64,000 nucleotides of DNA from Hydrogenedens sp964549105 (GTDB taxonomy: Bacteria > Hydrogenedentota > Hydrogenedentia > Hydrogenedentales > Hydrogenedentaceae): the NCBI GenBank assembly GCA_964549105.1, contig CAZJTZ010000009.1:1-64000 (forward strand), given 5' to 3'. Positions 17,785 to 26,239 of the stretch are shown in pieces. The notes beneath the pieces are model-generated. The model ran no database searches. It saw only the letters and a list, made by a program, of their open reading frames with translations, and was not told the origin of the DNA. A program made the translations under genes and the position numbers. Numbering within the stretch: position 1 is the stretch's first letter; the number at the start of each line of letters is the position of its first letter.

Positions 17785-18375
17785 AGCCCACCACTTTAAT
17801 ACTACAAAACCTCCAATAAGAAGAACGGTAAAGGCAACTACACACAAATCAAACCAGCGGTCTATAAAATCACGGATTTTCTGCCCAAACACAAATATCA
17901 TAGCCCCTACTAAGAAAAATCGAGCAGCCCTTCCTATGATAGAGGCGATCAGAAACATAGGAAAATTAATAGTACAGACACCCGCAGCGATGGTTATTAC
18001 CTTATATGGAATAGGTGTAAATGCAGCAATAAATACAATCCAAAAGTTATAATTCTCATACATATTCTTAACATATTCAAACGCTTCTGGAGTAAAACCA
18101 GGCACATATTTAAAGAAAAAGTCCTGAACTACTATCCAGACGCTGAAGCCAATAATGTACCCAAATATTCCCCCAAGAAAAGACCCAATCGTGCATAAAG
18201 AAGCAAACCAAAATGATTTAAGCCGATTTCCTACACACAGTGCAATCAAAAGGACATCAGGCGGAATAGGGAAAAAACTTGATTCCGCAAAGGCTAAAAG
18301 AAATAGTGCCGCTGCACCATAAGGACTTTCTGCCCAACTCAACACCCAATCATACAACTTCCTTAACAACTTCAT
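17779..18375 (-). CDS. DedA/SNARE-associated (VTT domain) family membrane protein
   Basis: A 198-residue integral inner-membrane protein of the DedA superfamily, closest in size to the YqaA subgroup. It shows the family sequence FAESSFFPIPPDVLLI near residues 28-43, a GSFLGGIFGYIIG glycine-rich re-entrant segment near 63-75, and the paired F(T)PIPYKVITIAAG near 120-133. DedA relatives are implicated in polyprenyl-phosphate or phospholipid flipping across the inner membrane. That role is inferred for this member. AAAGG precedes the ATG. It lies 28 bases downstream of surE in the same direction and probably shares its transcript. Confidence 0.85.
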   Translation of the reverse strand: MKLLRKLYDWVLSWAESPYGAAALFLLAFAESSFFPIPPDVLLIALCVGNRLKSFWFASLCTIGSFLGGIFGYIIGFSVWIVVQDFFFKYVPGFTPEAFEYVKNMYENYNFWIVFIAAFTPIPYKVITIAAGVCTINFPMFLIASIIGRAARFFLVGAMIFVFGQKIRDFIDRWFDLCVVAFTVLLIGGFVVLKWWAS

Positions 18376-18403
18376 TAACAGCCAACCTTTTTATGTAAAA
18401 AAA

Positions 18404-19159
18404 TTATAATTCAATACGCGGGTCGTAAAAACGAGATAAAGCGGAATAATTTGTCAAATCTCTTTGAAGAGGGGTAATGCTAATTTGATTCTGCTCAATA
18501 GCATCAAAGTCCGTTCCTGGCTCCTGAACATGGGCCGGTTGTGCTCCTCCTATCCAATAATAAATTTGCCCACGAGGGTCATATCTTTTAATAATTTCGT
18601 CCTGATAGTTCCTCCGACCCATTTTGGTTATCGCAACTCCCTTTAACTCTGAGTAAGCAAGGTCAGGAACATTAACATTTAGCATTGTATCCGGTGGAAG
18701 TCCATATTTAAGAACATACCTTGCCAGTTTCACTGCAAAAACTCCCGCCGATTCAAAATTGGTCGGCTCATGACTCACAACGGAAATCGAAAACGATGGA
18801 ATACCTAAAAGCATACCTTCAAATGCACCTGCCACCGTGCCAGAATATGTAACATCATCACCCAGATTTGCACCTGCATTTATTCCTGAAATTATAAGCG
18901 AGGGCCTGGTACCCAACAAATCACGAACTGCTAACATTACACAATCCGTTGGAGTCCCATCTACCATGTGCCACCTTTCCCTGATAGGAGTAACCCTTAA
19001 CGGCTTTCTCAAAGATACTCCATGTCCCACTGCACTCTGTTCGCGGTCCGGAGCAAATACATAAACCTCACTTATACTTTCCATCATCTCGGATATTAAA
19101 GACAAACCCCTTGAATGAATGCCATCATCATTCGTTATTAAAATAATTGGTCTTGCCAT
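18404..19159 (-). CDS. surE: 5'/3'-nucleotidase SurE
   Basis: A 251-residue SurE-family metal-dependent phosphatase that dephosphorylates nucleoside monophosphates. The N-terminus ILITNDDGIHSRGL carries the metal ligands Asp11 and Asp12. Ser42 in DREQSAVGHGVSL and the asparagine-rich ISGINAGANLGDDVTYSGTVAGA segment (near 92-114) complete the active site. Length is typical. GAGGT precedes ATG at 19159 on the minus strand. A promoter-like pair lies at 19221-19250. It is followed by the DedA gene, so the pair forms a short operon. Confidence 0.95.
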   Translation of the reverse strand: MARPIILITNDDGIHSRGLSLISEMMESISEVYVFAPDREQSAVGHGVSLRKPLRVTPIRERWHMVDGTPTDCVMLAVRDLLGTRPSLIISGINAGANLGDDVTYSGTVAGAFEGMLLGIPSFSISVVSHEPTNFESAGVFAVKLARYVLKYGLPPDTMLNVNVPDLAYSELKGVAITKMGRRNYQDEIIKRYDPRGQIYYWIGGAQPAHVQEPGTDFDAIEQNQISITPLQRDLTNYSALSRFYDPRIEL

Positions 19160-19220
19160 AATAAAACTACCTCAACTCAATTGATTATTTGAAAAATTAA
19201 AGACCCGGATATTGACCATT

Positions 19221-19250
19221 AACATAGCATAATCTAAATAATAAAGTCAA
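19221..19250 (-). promoter_or_regulatory. Probable surE promoter with extended -10
   Basis: On the minus strand TTGACT (19250-19245) is followed after 18 bases by TATGTT (19226-19221), immediately preceded by TGC, an extended -10 element. It lies 62 bases upstream of the surE start. Confidence 0.5.
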
Positions 19251-20071
19251 AAATCATACTTATAAAAATTAACAAAATTTACATTTAAAATGATAAAACT
19301 TTGTTTTATAAACAAAATCAGAGTTTATCAAGTTCGACAAATTAAAATTTATTCCCATTATTATTATATTTAATATAAATTGGGGAAAACCTAATCGTTC
19401 AGAAAAATAGATAAAAATATACCTTTTATAAATTTAACTAATACATGTAATAATTTTGTTTCTTATCCAAAAAAGTTGCTGGTCAGTATAGATAAGAGAG
19501 GTGTCATGTTAATTAGAGGATTGATTCTTTAAAATATATTAATAAAGATATTTTACTTTTAAAATGTGCCAATAGAAATATACTTTACATAATAGTTTCT
19601 TTTACACTCTTTAATCTATTTTCCAAATCTATTCTATGTCCTGAAATGCAAGTTTTAATAGTCAATTGAAAACTATAAACTTTCTCCATAATCTTTAATC
19701 AAACATTTGTGTCATATATAAAAATTTCAAATGTTAACTTTGCAATATAAGACCTTAACATTAACGGACTTATATCCCAAATTTCTTAAATAATTTTGAA
19801 AAATATCACAGATATTTTATTCCATTTTTTTGAGACAATTGAGATACGAGTATATATGATTACAATTTTTTAATTGAGATAAATATAGTTTTTTCAATAA
19901 TTTATAAAACTCTATTAATTATACTTTTAATCCTCATAACTTCATCTTTGGGGCATACTTTATGAGCAGACCCATCTTGAAAAAATGGAATTTGACTTTT
20001 GTTAAATCATTAACTTATTTTATCTATATAAGTTTTGTATGTTTATAAGAAAAAATATAGACTTATCGAAT

Positions 20072-20101
20072 TTGAAATTTGCATAGAATAAGGGTTATAA
20101 A
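20072..20101 (+). promoter_or_regulatory. Probable promoter of the AT-hook phosphatase gene
   Basis: TTGAAA (20072-20077), an 18-base spacer and TATAAA (20096-20101) would start transcription near 20108. That gives a leader of about 50 bases before the ATG at 20159, and places the alternative GTG at 20117 very near the RNA 5' end. Confidence 0.5.
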
Positions 20102-20158
20102 GTTTAAGATGGCTTTGTGAAAAACAAATCTCAAATTTTAGAGAAAGGTTATTGGTTC

Positions 20159-21364
20159 ATGACAGGCATTAAAAAGGATTCAAAATCTCAACAAAAGAGC
20201 GTAGGTGCGAAAGAAAAAGACACTGTAGAAAAAAAGGGGAGAGGAAGACCTAAGAAAGATGTGTCAGCAACAGTTCCAAAGACCCAACCGATGAAAAGGA
20301 AAAGAGGCAGACCGCCCATAGATGGAAAGGAATTAGCATCATCTACAAGCACAGCACAGGAAAAGCAGGAAGGTAAACATACTCGTGGAGAGAAAGCATT
20401 ATCTCGTGAATTTTTATTTGATTTAGTAATGTATATTAAAGAAGCAGTAGAACCCATTGCCCGCTCTTTGAAGGGTAAAGATATTGTGCATATAGCACCT
20501 ACAGGGGACCCAACCTTCGTTATTGACCAGGTAGCAGAGAAAGCACTCCTCTCATTCCTACGGGCATCAAAACAACCTATTGCTTATTATTCTGAAGATT
20601 CAGGATATTCTACTTATGCCCGAATGCCTAAGTATCTCTTGATTGTAGACCCTATTGATGGCACTCGTGCGGCAAAGAATGGATTTGAGTGGTGTACAAT
20701 TTCTGTTGCAAGCACTCGTGTAATTGAACGACCTACATTTAAACATTTAGATAATGCGTGTATCGCTGAATTAATGACAGACAGAATATTCTATGCGGAA
20801 AAGGGCGGAGGAACAACGATATATAGCGAAGATACAAAAAAGCGTCCTAAACTCTCAAATAACACCGATATTGAAATGCTGAATTGGTCTATGACCACTC
20901 CCGGTAGACCCTCTTACTTAATCTTCAATGCCGCTGGAAAACTTATTGACCTGAGCAGCCTACGCGGAGGTTTTTTTACATGCAATAGTAGTTCATATAG
21001 TTTGACACGATTGGTAACAGGACAATTAGACGCCTGTGTAGATATTGCCACACGTTTCTACAAAGAGTTCCCAGAAGGAACACGAGATATGTTTCTAAAA
21101 TCCGGAAAAGGCTCTATTATAGGTCCTGCCCCGTATGATTTATGCCCCGCTCTATTAGTCGCACAAGAAGCAGGTTGCGTATTTACCAATACCGAAGGTG
21201 ACAACTTTGATAATGTCCTTCTTTTAGATACACATCCGGAGAACTATCAGACTCTGATTGCCGCTTCAAACTCTGAATTACACGATTATCTATTGGAATT
21301 TTTTAATGAACGAACCGAACAAGTAATAAATGTGTTGAGAAAAAAAAGGGGAACCAGTCAGTAA
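20159..21364 (+). CDS. Inositol-monophosphatase-family protein with N-terminal AT-hooks
   Basis: A 401-residue protein. Residues 1-80 are basic and contain two AT-hook-like cores, GRGRPKKD near 28-35 and KRGRPPID near 46-53, which normally bind the minor groove of AT-rich DNA. The rest is an inositol monophosphatase/FBPase-like fold: SEDSG near 163-167, DPIDGTRAAKNG near 182-193 and PYDLCPALLVAQEAG near 327-341 supply the metal-binding acids. I chose ATG 20159, which has AGAAAGG 10 bases upstream; an in-frame GTG at 20117 lacks a good site. It may dephosphorylate an inositol or sugar phosphate. The DNA-binding tail is unusual for this family. It stands alone, before dapL. Confidence 0.75.
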   Translation: MTGIKKDSKSQQKSVGAKEKDTVEKKGRGRPKKDVSATVPKTQPMKRKRGRPPIDGKELASSTSTAQEKQEGKHTRGEKALSREFLFDLVMYIKEAVEPIARSLKGKDIVHIAPTGDPTFVIDQVAEKALLSFLRASKQPIAYYSEDSGYSTYARMPKYLLIVDPIDGTRAAKNGFEWCTISVASTRVIERPTFKHLDNACIAELMTDRIFYAEKGGGTTIYSEDTKKRPKLSNNTDIEMLNWSMTTPGRPSYLIFNAAGKLIDLSSLRGGFFTCNSSSYSLTRLVTGQLDACVDIATRFYKEFPEGTRDMFLKSGKGSIIGPAPYDLCPALLVAQEAGCVFTNTEGDNFDNVLLLDTHPENYQTLIAASNSELHDYLLEFFNERTEQVINVLRKKRGTSQ

Positions 21365-21427
21365 TGGTTTACATAGAGCAGGCATAAATAACTATTCTCA
21401 TTTACTATTGGTTTGTTCGAAAGGGTT

Positions 21428-21458
21428 TTGGAGACAAGAGTTAAATTTTTGGTATAAT
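21428..21458 (+). promoter_or_regulatory. dapL promoter with extended -10
   Basis: TGGTATAAT at 21450-21458 is a perfect extended -10. The upstream TTGGAG (21428-21433) is a weak -35 at 19 bases. The start codon is 59 bases downstream, with AAAGGA as ribosome-binding site. Confidence 0.55.
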
Positions 21459-21516
21459 AGCAATAGGTACTTTGGGGAGACATAAATAAGAAAGAAATAG
21501 AAACGAAAGGATTTTT

Positions 21517-22695
21517 ATGTTTACAGCCAAAAGATTAGAGAAGATACCCCCTTATCTTTTTATGACGCTGCGAAATAAGATTAATGAAGCAAAGGCACGT
21601 GGAGTGAAAGTCATCAGTTTAGCCATTGGCGACCCTGTTGACCCAACCCCCCAACCTGTTATTGATGAACTATGCAGAACTGCTTATGACCCGGAAAATC
21701 ATCGCTATCCAACAGATGAAGAATGGGGTATGAAATCCTTTCGAGAATCGGTTGCTCACTGGTATGAGAGGAGATATGGAGTTGTATTAGACCCTGCTAA
21801 AGAAATTGTAGCACTTATCGGCTCTAAAGAAGGATGCCATCATTTTGCTCTTGCCGTAGTCAATCCCGGTGATACAGTTCTTGTCACAGACCCGGGCTAT
21901 CCAGGCTACAAACCAGGTATCTGGTTTGCCGGTGGAGAACCTGTGCCTGTCCCCGTAACTGTTGAAAATGATTTCCTACCCGTTCTAGCGAATATACCCA
22001 CAGAAACGGCAAAAAAAGCCAAAGCCTTTTATCTAAATTACCCTAATAATCCTACAGGTGCAACTGCTACAAAAGAATTCCTTACGGAACTGGTAGATTT
22101 CTGCAAACATTGGGATATAGCGGTCTGTTATGACAATCCTTATAGTGAAATTGTTTTCGAAGGAGAAAGGCTAAGTTTTCTTTCCGTCCCGGGTGCTAAA
22201 GAGGTTGGCGTAGAATTAAATTCATTATCCAAACCTTTCAATATGACAGGTTGGCGTATTGGAATGGCATGCGGAAACCCTGAGATTATAAAAGGGATAG
22301 CAACCGTCAAAGCAAACACCGACTCAGGCATTTTTAATCCTATTCAATATGCAGGAATTACTGCACTTAACAATTGTGATGAATTTACTCAAAAAATGCT
22401 ACAAATTTATAGTCAGCGGCGTAAAAAATTATTATCTGCTCTGGAGCAACTAAACTGGAAAATACCTGCAAGTAGAGGAACTTTTTATCTCTGGGCACCT
22501 GTCCCCAGCGGATTTACTTCGGCTGAATTTTGTGAATACATTTTTGAAAAATGTGCAATCGTTTTAGCCGCAGGGAGTTCTTATGGAAAGTATGGGGAAG
22601 GATATGTTCGTTTTTCACTTACGGTAGAGGAAAAGCAACTTGATGAAGCCATAGAACGGATGTTGAACAACTTAAAAGATTTGTCTTTCAAATAA
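21517..22695 (+). CDS. dapL: LL-diaminopimelate aminotransferase
   Basis: A 392-residue class I/II fold-type I PLP aminotransferase of the DapL type. It converts tetrahydrodipicolinate directly to LL-diaminopimelate in lysine and peptidoglycan synthesis. Visible motifs are VISLAIGDPVDPTP near 34-47, the NYPNNPTGA cofactor segment near 178-186, YDNPYSEIVF near 208-217 and the Schiff-base lysine in LNSLSKPFNMTGWRIG near 238. Length is typical. Distinguishing DapL from other aminotransferases by sequence alone carries some doubt, but the SKPFNMTGWRIG pattern is characteristic. It is a one-gene unit with an extended -10 promoter upstream and a strong intrinsic terminator at 22708-22739. Confidence 0.85.
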   Translation: MFTAKRLEKIPPYLFMTLRNKINEAKARGVKVISLAIGDPVDPTPQPVIDELCRTAYDPENHRYPTDEEWGMKSFRESVAHWYERRYGVVLDPAKEIVALIGSKEGCHHFALAVVNPGDTVLVTDPGYPGYKPGIWFAGGEPVPVPVTVENDFLPVLANIPTETAKKAKAFYLNYPNNPTGATATKEFLTELVDFCKHWDIAVCYDNPYSEIVFEGERLSFLSVPGAKEVGVELNSLSKPFNMTGWRIGMACGNPEIIKGIATVKANTDSGIFNPIQYAGITALNNCDEFTQKMLQIYSQRRKKLLSALEQLNWKIPASRGTFYLWAPVPSGFTSAEFCEYIFEKCAIVLAAGSSYGKYGEGYVRFSLTVEEKQLDEAIERMLNNLKDLSFK

Positions 22696-22707
22696 ATTAA
22701 GGACACC

Positions 22708-22739
22708 ATCAAAGTGATTTTTTATCACTTTGATTTTTT
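22708..22739 (+). terminator. Rho-independent terminator after dapL
   Basis: ATCAAAGTGAT (22708-22718) and ATCACTTTGAT (22724-22734) form a perfect 11-bp stem with a TTTTT loop, followed by TTTTT, 12 bases after the dapL stop. Confidence 0.9.
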
Positions 22740-22795
22740 ATATAGATAATTTTGAAATTAGAAACTTTTACATATTATTAAAAGAGGTAGTAGTT

Positions 22796-23248
22796 ATGCC
22801 TATTTTTGGTAAGGAGATTCCTGAATCTCAAATTTGTATCATTCGTGGGAAAATTACAAAATACGATGTGTTGAATACTCTTATTGACGCTGTAAAGAAA
22901 AATCCAGCGATAACCCATCCTGAATTGTTTAAAAAAGCGGTATTTGATAGAGAAGAGGTTACCAGTACCGGTATCGGGGGTGGTATTGCCATTCCTCATG
23001 TCCGTATGGAGGAAGTAAAAGACATAACATTGGGAGTAGCGATTGTTCCAGATGGAGTTGATTTCGATTCTATTGATAATCAACCGGTATATTTAGTTGT
23101 TTTGTTTGCAACACCAAAGAACAAGGATAAAGAATACCTTCAATTAGTTGCTAAAGTTATGCAATCTTTAAGAGACGAAACCCTGTATCAACGGCTTATC
23201 AAATGTCAATCTACACAACAGGTAGCTCTGTGTTTAAACACAGATTGA
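22796..23248 (+). CDS. PTS EIIA type-2 (PtsN-like) domain protein
   Basis: A 150-residue single-domain protein of the mannitol/fructose-specific IIA family. The phosphorylatable histidine is His68 in GGGIAIPHVRM, preceded by the usual REEVTSTGIGGG. Free-standing copies of this domain are usually regulators (nitrogen-type PtsN) rather than transporters, and no other PTS gene is in the window. ATG 22796 follows AAAGAGG at a proper distance; an in-frame upstream ATG at 22730 lies inside the dapL terminator stem and is rejected. It is followed 78 bases later by a ferredoxin gene with its own strong ribosome-binding site. Confidence 0.85.
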   Translation: MPIFGKEIPESQICIIRGKITKYDVLNTLIDAVKKNPAITHPELFKKAVFDREEVTSTGIGGGIAIPHVRMEEVKDITLGVAIVPDGVDFDSIDNQPVYLVVLFATPKNKDKEYLQLVAKVMQSLRDETLYQRLIKCQSTQQVALCLNTD

Positions 23249-23326
23249 TAATAACGACAAGCAAAAATATATACAATAGCAGGGATTTTGTCTCTATAAC
23301 CTTATAGTAAAGGAGTTTTTTCACTA

Positions 23327-23581
23327 ATGGCAAAAATCGTTGCAGAGGGGAAAGAATTAGAACTGCCTGATGGTTCACCCATAATTTTTGCATGTGAAAG
23401 TTTAGGAGTGCCTTTTAGTTGCCATGCGGGACTTTGTGGAACCTGTGTTATCACAATAGAAGAGGGCATAGAAAATGTAGAGCCAAAAAACGAAGCAGAA
23501 GAGGACATGGGATTGGAAGATAATCAGCGGCTGGCATGTCAAACTCGAATCCGTTCAGGTATTGTAAAAATCAGTTGGTAA
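23327..23581 (+). CDS. 2Fe-2S ferredoxin
   Basis: An 84-residue plant-type (beta-grasp) ferredoxin. The cluster ligands fit Cys32, Cys37 and Cys40 of SCHAGLCGTC plus Cys71 in RLACQ; Cys23 in FACESLG is extra. The C-terminal TRIRSGIVKI strand is typical. It would act as a small cytoplasmic electron carrier, with unknown partners. A strong AAAGGAG lies 10 bases before the ATG. It ends only 4 bases before the stop of a converging membrane-protein gene. Confidence 0.92.
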   Translation: MAKIVAEGKELELPDGSPIIFACESLGVPFSCHAGLCGTCVITIEEGIENVEPKNEAEEDMGLEDNQRLACQTRIRSGIVKISW

Positions 23582-23585
23582 CAAA

Positions 23586-24101
23586 CTACCTTTCTTGTTC
23601 TGCATCTTCTGGCGGAATTACTTGTCGAAAACGACTTTTACCATAAAAATCGGTAAACAAATCAGGTAGCCACTTAAATACAGATATGCCGTCCAAATAA
23701 TAAAACACCACTACTGTAAGTAAAAAAAGCCAGAAAAAAACCTTCATTGACAACAAAACATAAATAATATTCTGGTACTCTTGCTGGGGCATATTCCTAT
23801 ATAAATTAAAATCAGGTCTCAAAGGTAAAAAAGCGACAAAAGCCATTAAGCCACTTTGAAAAGATTTCATAAAACTTTCAAATCCAGACATTGGCACTTC
23901 TTTACAACGGTGATAGATAAAATACATGTAATACATCGTTAATAAAATAGTAATCATCCACGGCGAATTGACCATTGCTTTCCATACCGTAACGCCACTA
24001 ATTATTCGTAAAAAGTTAAAAGTATCCTCAGGCGAAGCACCCAGCGCAAAAAAAACATACCATAATAAGATATTCAGTATTCTAAACAATATTTCTATCA
24101 C
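23586..24101 (-). CDS. Unknown four-helix membrane protein
   Basis: A 171-residue membrane protein with hydrophobic segments near 5-22, 48-64, 85-95 and 115-138, and a charged C-terminal tail (about 145-171). No family was recognised and no catalytic motif is evident. It is transcribed divergently from the NfeD/FloA operon across an 84-111-base spacer and converges on the ferredoxin gene. Its acidic-basic tail ends in PPEDAEQER. It could be related to membrane-microdomain neighbours, but there is no direct evidence. Confidence 0.6.
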   Translation of the reverse strand: MIEILFRILNILLWYVFFALGASPEDTFNFLRIISGVTVWKAMVNSPWMITILLTMYYMYFIYHRCKEVPMSGFESFMKSFQSGLMAFVAFLPLRPDFNLYRNMPQQEYQNIIYVLLSMKVFFWLFLLTVVVFYYLDGISVFKWLPDLFTDFYGKSRFRQVIPPEDAEQER

Positions 24102-24162
24102 AGACTTATTTCCCTTTTTCCAATATTTACAAAAATAGAAATGATTTTTTTCGTAAAAGAAT

Positions 24163-24173
24163 TATAATATAAT
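24163..24173 (+). promoter_or_regulatory. Overlapping -10 boxes upstream of the NfeD operon
   Basis: Two overlapping TATAAT hexamers (24163-24168 and 24168-24173) lie about 40 bases before ATG 24213. No good -35 is seen 16-18 bases upstream, where the DNA is T-rich. Confidence 0.35.
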
Positions 24174-24212
24174 ACAGCATGGTTTTTGTATTATATACAT
24201 AAAGGAAATGGT

Positions 24213-25922
24213 ATGCCCAACTGCATGCGAAATGAAGCCAAGAGAAATTTTGATATTTTAGTCAAAAAGAGAAATTTTCTAATAATATCTATACTTGCCT
24301 TATGCCTCAGTTTTAGTGCTTTATCGGACAAAAGGGAAGAGCCATATATCGTAGTTTGCCCTGCTAAGGACATGGTAGATGATGGGATGAAGGTAATTAT
24401 TCAACGGGCAATATCCGAAGCGAACAAAGGAGCAACGGGATTTATATTAGAAGTTGATACACCTGGCGGTTTAGTTGACTCTGCTATAGATATTTCCAAT
24501 GCCTTGCTTGAAGCCAAATGCCCAACGGTTGCCTATATTCACGGAATGGGTGCTATTTCAGCAGGGGCTCTAATCTCTTACTCATGCAAACATATTATTA
24601 TGGCACCAGGCTCGAACATTGGTGCTTCTGCACCTATTATTTTAGGAGAAGCACAACCCTCTGAAGAGGTAAATGAGAAAACAAAATCCTACCTGCGTTC
24701 AAGATACCGAACCGTTGCTGAAGTTAATGGATATGACCCTCTTTTAGCAGAAGCCATGGTTGACGCAAAAATCGAGGTCTGGGGTATTCGTAATCCGAAC
24801 GGAAAATATAGTTTTTATCGTTCGCTGGAAGAGGCAGAAGAGGCTCTTAAACAAAACCATCTTGATAAAAACATAGAAGAAAAACCGAGAGAAAATTCAG
24901 AGGATATTATAAAACTACATTATCCCACTACTCCTCTGCAACCTTATACTTATATATATAATTGTGGCTTAAAACAAATAAATAACTTTGACCTCATACT
25001 TGCAGATAATAATTCAAAAGAACCCGATTCCCCGACGAAACCTATTCCTCCCAATATAAAACAGATTTGCCGTGAAGGAGAATTACTTACCTTAACTTCA
25101 AATGAAGCACTTGAACTGGGTCTTAGCGAAATGACAGCAGAGAATATTGAGCAGGTAATCAAGCATTTTAATTGGGAGAATTGCAAACGCATTCAAATAG
25201 AACCCACCTGGGCAGAACGATTATTCAAATTTCTGGTAAATCCTATGGTTTCTGGAATTCTTCTTCTTTTAGGGATAGGTGGCTTATATATCGAAATGAA
25301 AACACCGGGTTTTGGTTTGCCTGGCACTGTGGGATTAGTATGTTTAACCCTATTCTTTGGTTCACACCTTATCATAGGGCTTGCAAATTGGATTGACCTC
25401 TTACTGCTAATTGTTGGTTTAATTTTTTTGGGAATAGAGATATTCCTCGTCCCGGGTTTTGGTCTGCCAGGAGTTGCAGGATTAACCTGCATTATACTCG
25501 GAATCTACTTTGCCTTGACCCGCGTTGCCATTCCTGAATACCCCTGGGATTTTGAACGACTTGAAAGTGCAGGGAAATCCTTGACCCTTACCTTTACTGC
25601 CTTTCTTGTACTTGTATGGGCAACCTGGAAATATCTGCCTAAAACACCTTTCCTACAAAGGGTTGTTCTATCACATACAGAAAACGCAGAGGCAGGATAC
25701 ACCGTTCAGGAAACGAAAGAACAGCAAAATTGGATTGGCTCTGTGGGTGTAGCCGAAACAGTTTTGCGACCCGCAGGTAAAGGACGATTTAAGGGTCAAT
25801 CCTTAGATGTAGTATCATTAGGCGAATATATCGAAGCCGGTGCCAAAATCCGTATCATTGAGGTTCAGGGAAATAGATATGTGGTTGAGCCTGAAAAAAA
25901 CAATAAGGAAACAAATTCATGA
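24213..25922 (+). CDS. NfeD-family membrane-bound ClpP-class serine protease (long form)
   Basis: A 569-residue NfeD1b-type protein. A signal-anchor helix spans about 20-38. The ClpP-like protease domain follows, with the nucleophile Ser116 in GMGAISAGALIS and a candidate general-base Lys156 or Lys158 in NEKTKSYLRS, about 40 residues later as in the archaeal homologue PH1510. Four or more transmembrane helices lie near 345-480, and a C-terminal OB-like NfeD domain (GSVGVAETVLRPAGKGRF onward) ends the protein. Such proteases cut hydrophobic segments of stomatin/flotillin partners, and a floA gene lies downstream. ATG 24213 has AAAGGA 6 bases upstream; an in-frame TTG at 24186 is less likely. 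Its stop overlaps the next start as ATGA. Confidence 0.85.
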   Translation: MPNCMRNEAKRNFDILVKKRNFLIISILALCLSFSALSDKREEPYIVVCPAKDMVDDGMKVIIQRAISEANKGATGFILEVDTPGGLVDSAIDISNALLEAKCPTVAYIHGMGAISAGALISYSCKHIIMAPGSNIGASAPIILGEAQPSEEVNEKTKSYLRSRYRTVAEVNGYDPLLAEAMVDAKIEVWGIRNPNGKYSFYRSLEEAEEALKQNHLDKNIEEKPRENSEDIIKLHYPTTPLQPYTYIYNCGLKQINNFDLILADNNSKEPDSPTKPIPPNIKQICREGELLTLTSNEALELGLSEMTAENIEQVIKHFNWENCKRIQIEPTWAERLFKFLVNPMVSGILLLLGIGGLYIEMKTPGFGLPGTVGLVCLTLFFGSHLIIGLANWIDLLLLIVGLIFLGIEIFLVPGFGLPGVAGLTCIILGIYFALTRVAIPEYPWDFERLESAGKSLTLTFTAFLVLVWATWKYLPKTPFLQRVVLSHTENAEAGYTVQETKEQQNWIGSVGVAETVLRPAGKGRFKGQSLDVVSLGEYIEAGAKIRIIEVQGNRYVVEPEKNNKETNS

Positions 25923-26239
25923 ATGAACTTAAAATCATTGTCCAGATGTTAAAACAATTATTGAAAGAAATGGAAATCGTATCATCGCAGGGCTCAGGCT
26001 ATTACACCTGTGCACCTTTCTTAAAAAGATACAACAAATTATTACAGGAGGCACAGCGTATCTTTTCTCAATCCTATTCTGTGTCAGTAATCAATACCTT
26101 TGAGCCATTAGCAGAAGCAGACCCCAAAGACCCCAGCGAGAAAGGTAAAGTTTTGCTAAGCATACGGGTAGAGACTTCAGAGTTGATAACTTTGCTCGAA
26201 ACGGTTTTATTACAACAACAAGAGGAGAACAAACAATGA
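25919..26239 (+). CDS. Unknown 106-residue protein between two NfeD genes
   Basis: A small, probably cytoplasmic protein. The first 70 residues look helical (VQMLKQLLKEMEIV; FLKRYNKLLQEAQRIF), then an acidic turn (EPLAEADPKDPSEKGK), then a short strand and a final helix rich in Leu and Gln. No family was recognised. It starts in an ATGA overlap with the long NfeD gene and ends in an ATGA overlap with the short NfeD gene. That double overlap strongly supports it being real and co-translated. By position it may be an accessory factor of the NfeD/flotillin system, which is inference only. Confidence 0.75.
   Translation: MNELKIIVQMLKQLLKEMEIVSSQGSGYYTCAPFLKRYNKLLQEAQRIFSQSYSVSVINTFEPLAEADPKDPSEKGKVLLSIRVETSELITLLETVLLQQQEENKQ

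Larger units (their letters stand above)
19160..20158. other. About 1 kb AT-rich region without genes
   Basis: Between divergent surE and the AT-hook phosphatase lie about 1000 bases, very AT-rich by eye, with no coding frame that looks real on either strand. It contains the two divergent promoters, a small hairpin TTTGTTT-TAT-AAACAAA (19300-19316), a single DnaA-box-like TTATCCAAA near 19464-19472, and a short ATTGGGGAAAACCTAA string at 19379-19394 shared with 17621-17635. Nothing else was recognised. Confidence 0.6.

Noticed and set aside
19160..20158. Possible replication origin
   Set aside because: AT-rich, but only one DnaA-box-like sequence was found and dnaA, dnaN or gidA are not adjacent.
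22730..22795. N-terminal extension of the IIA-like protein
   Set aside because: It begins inside the dapL terminator stem and is not conserved IIA sequence.
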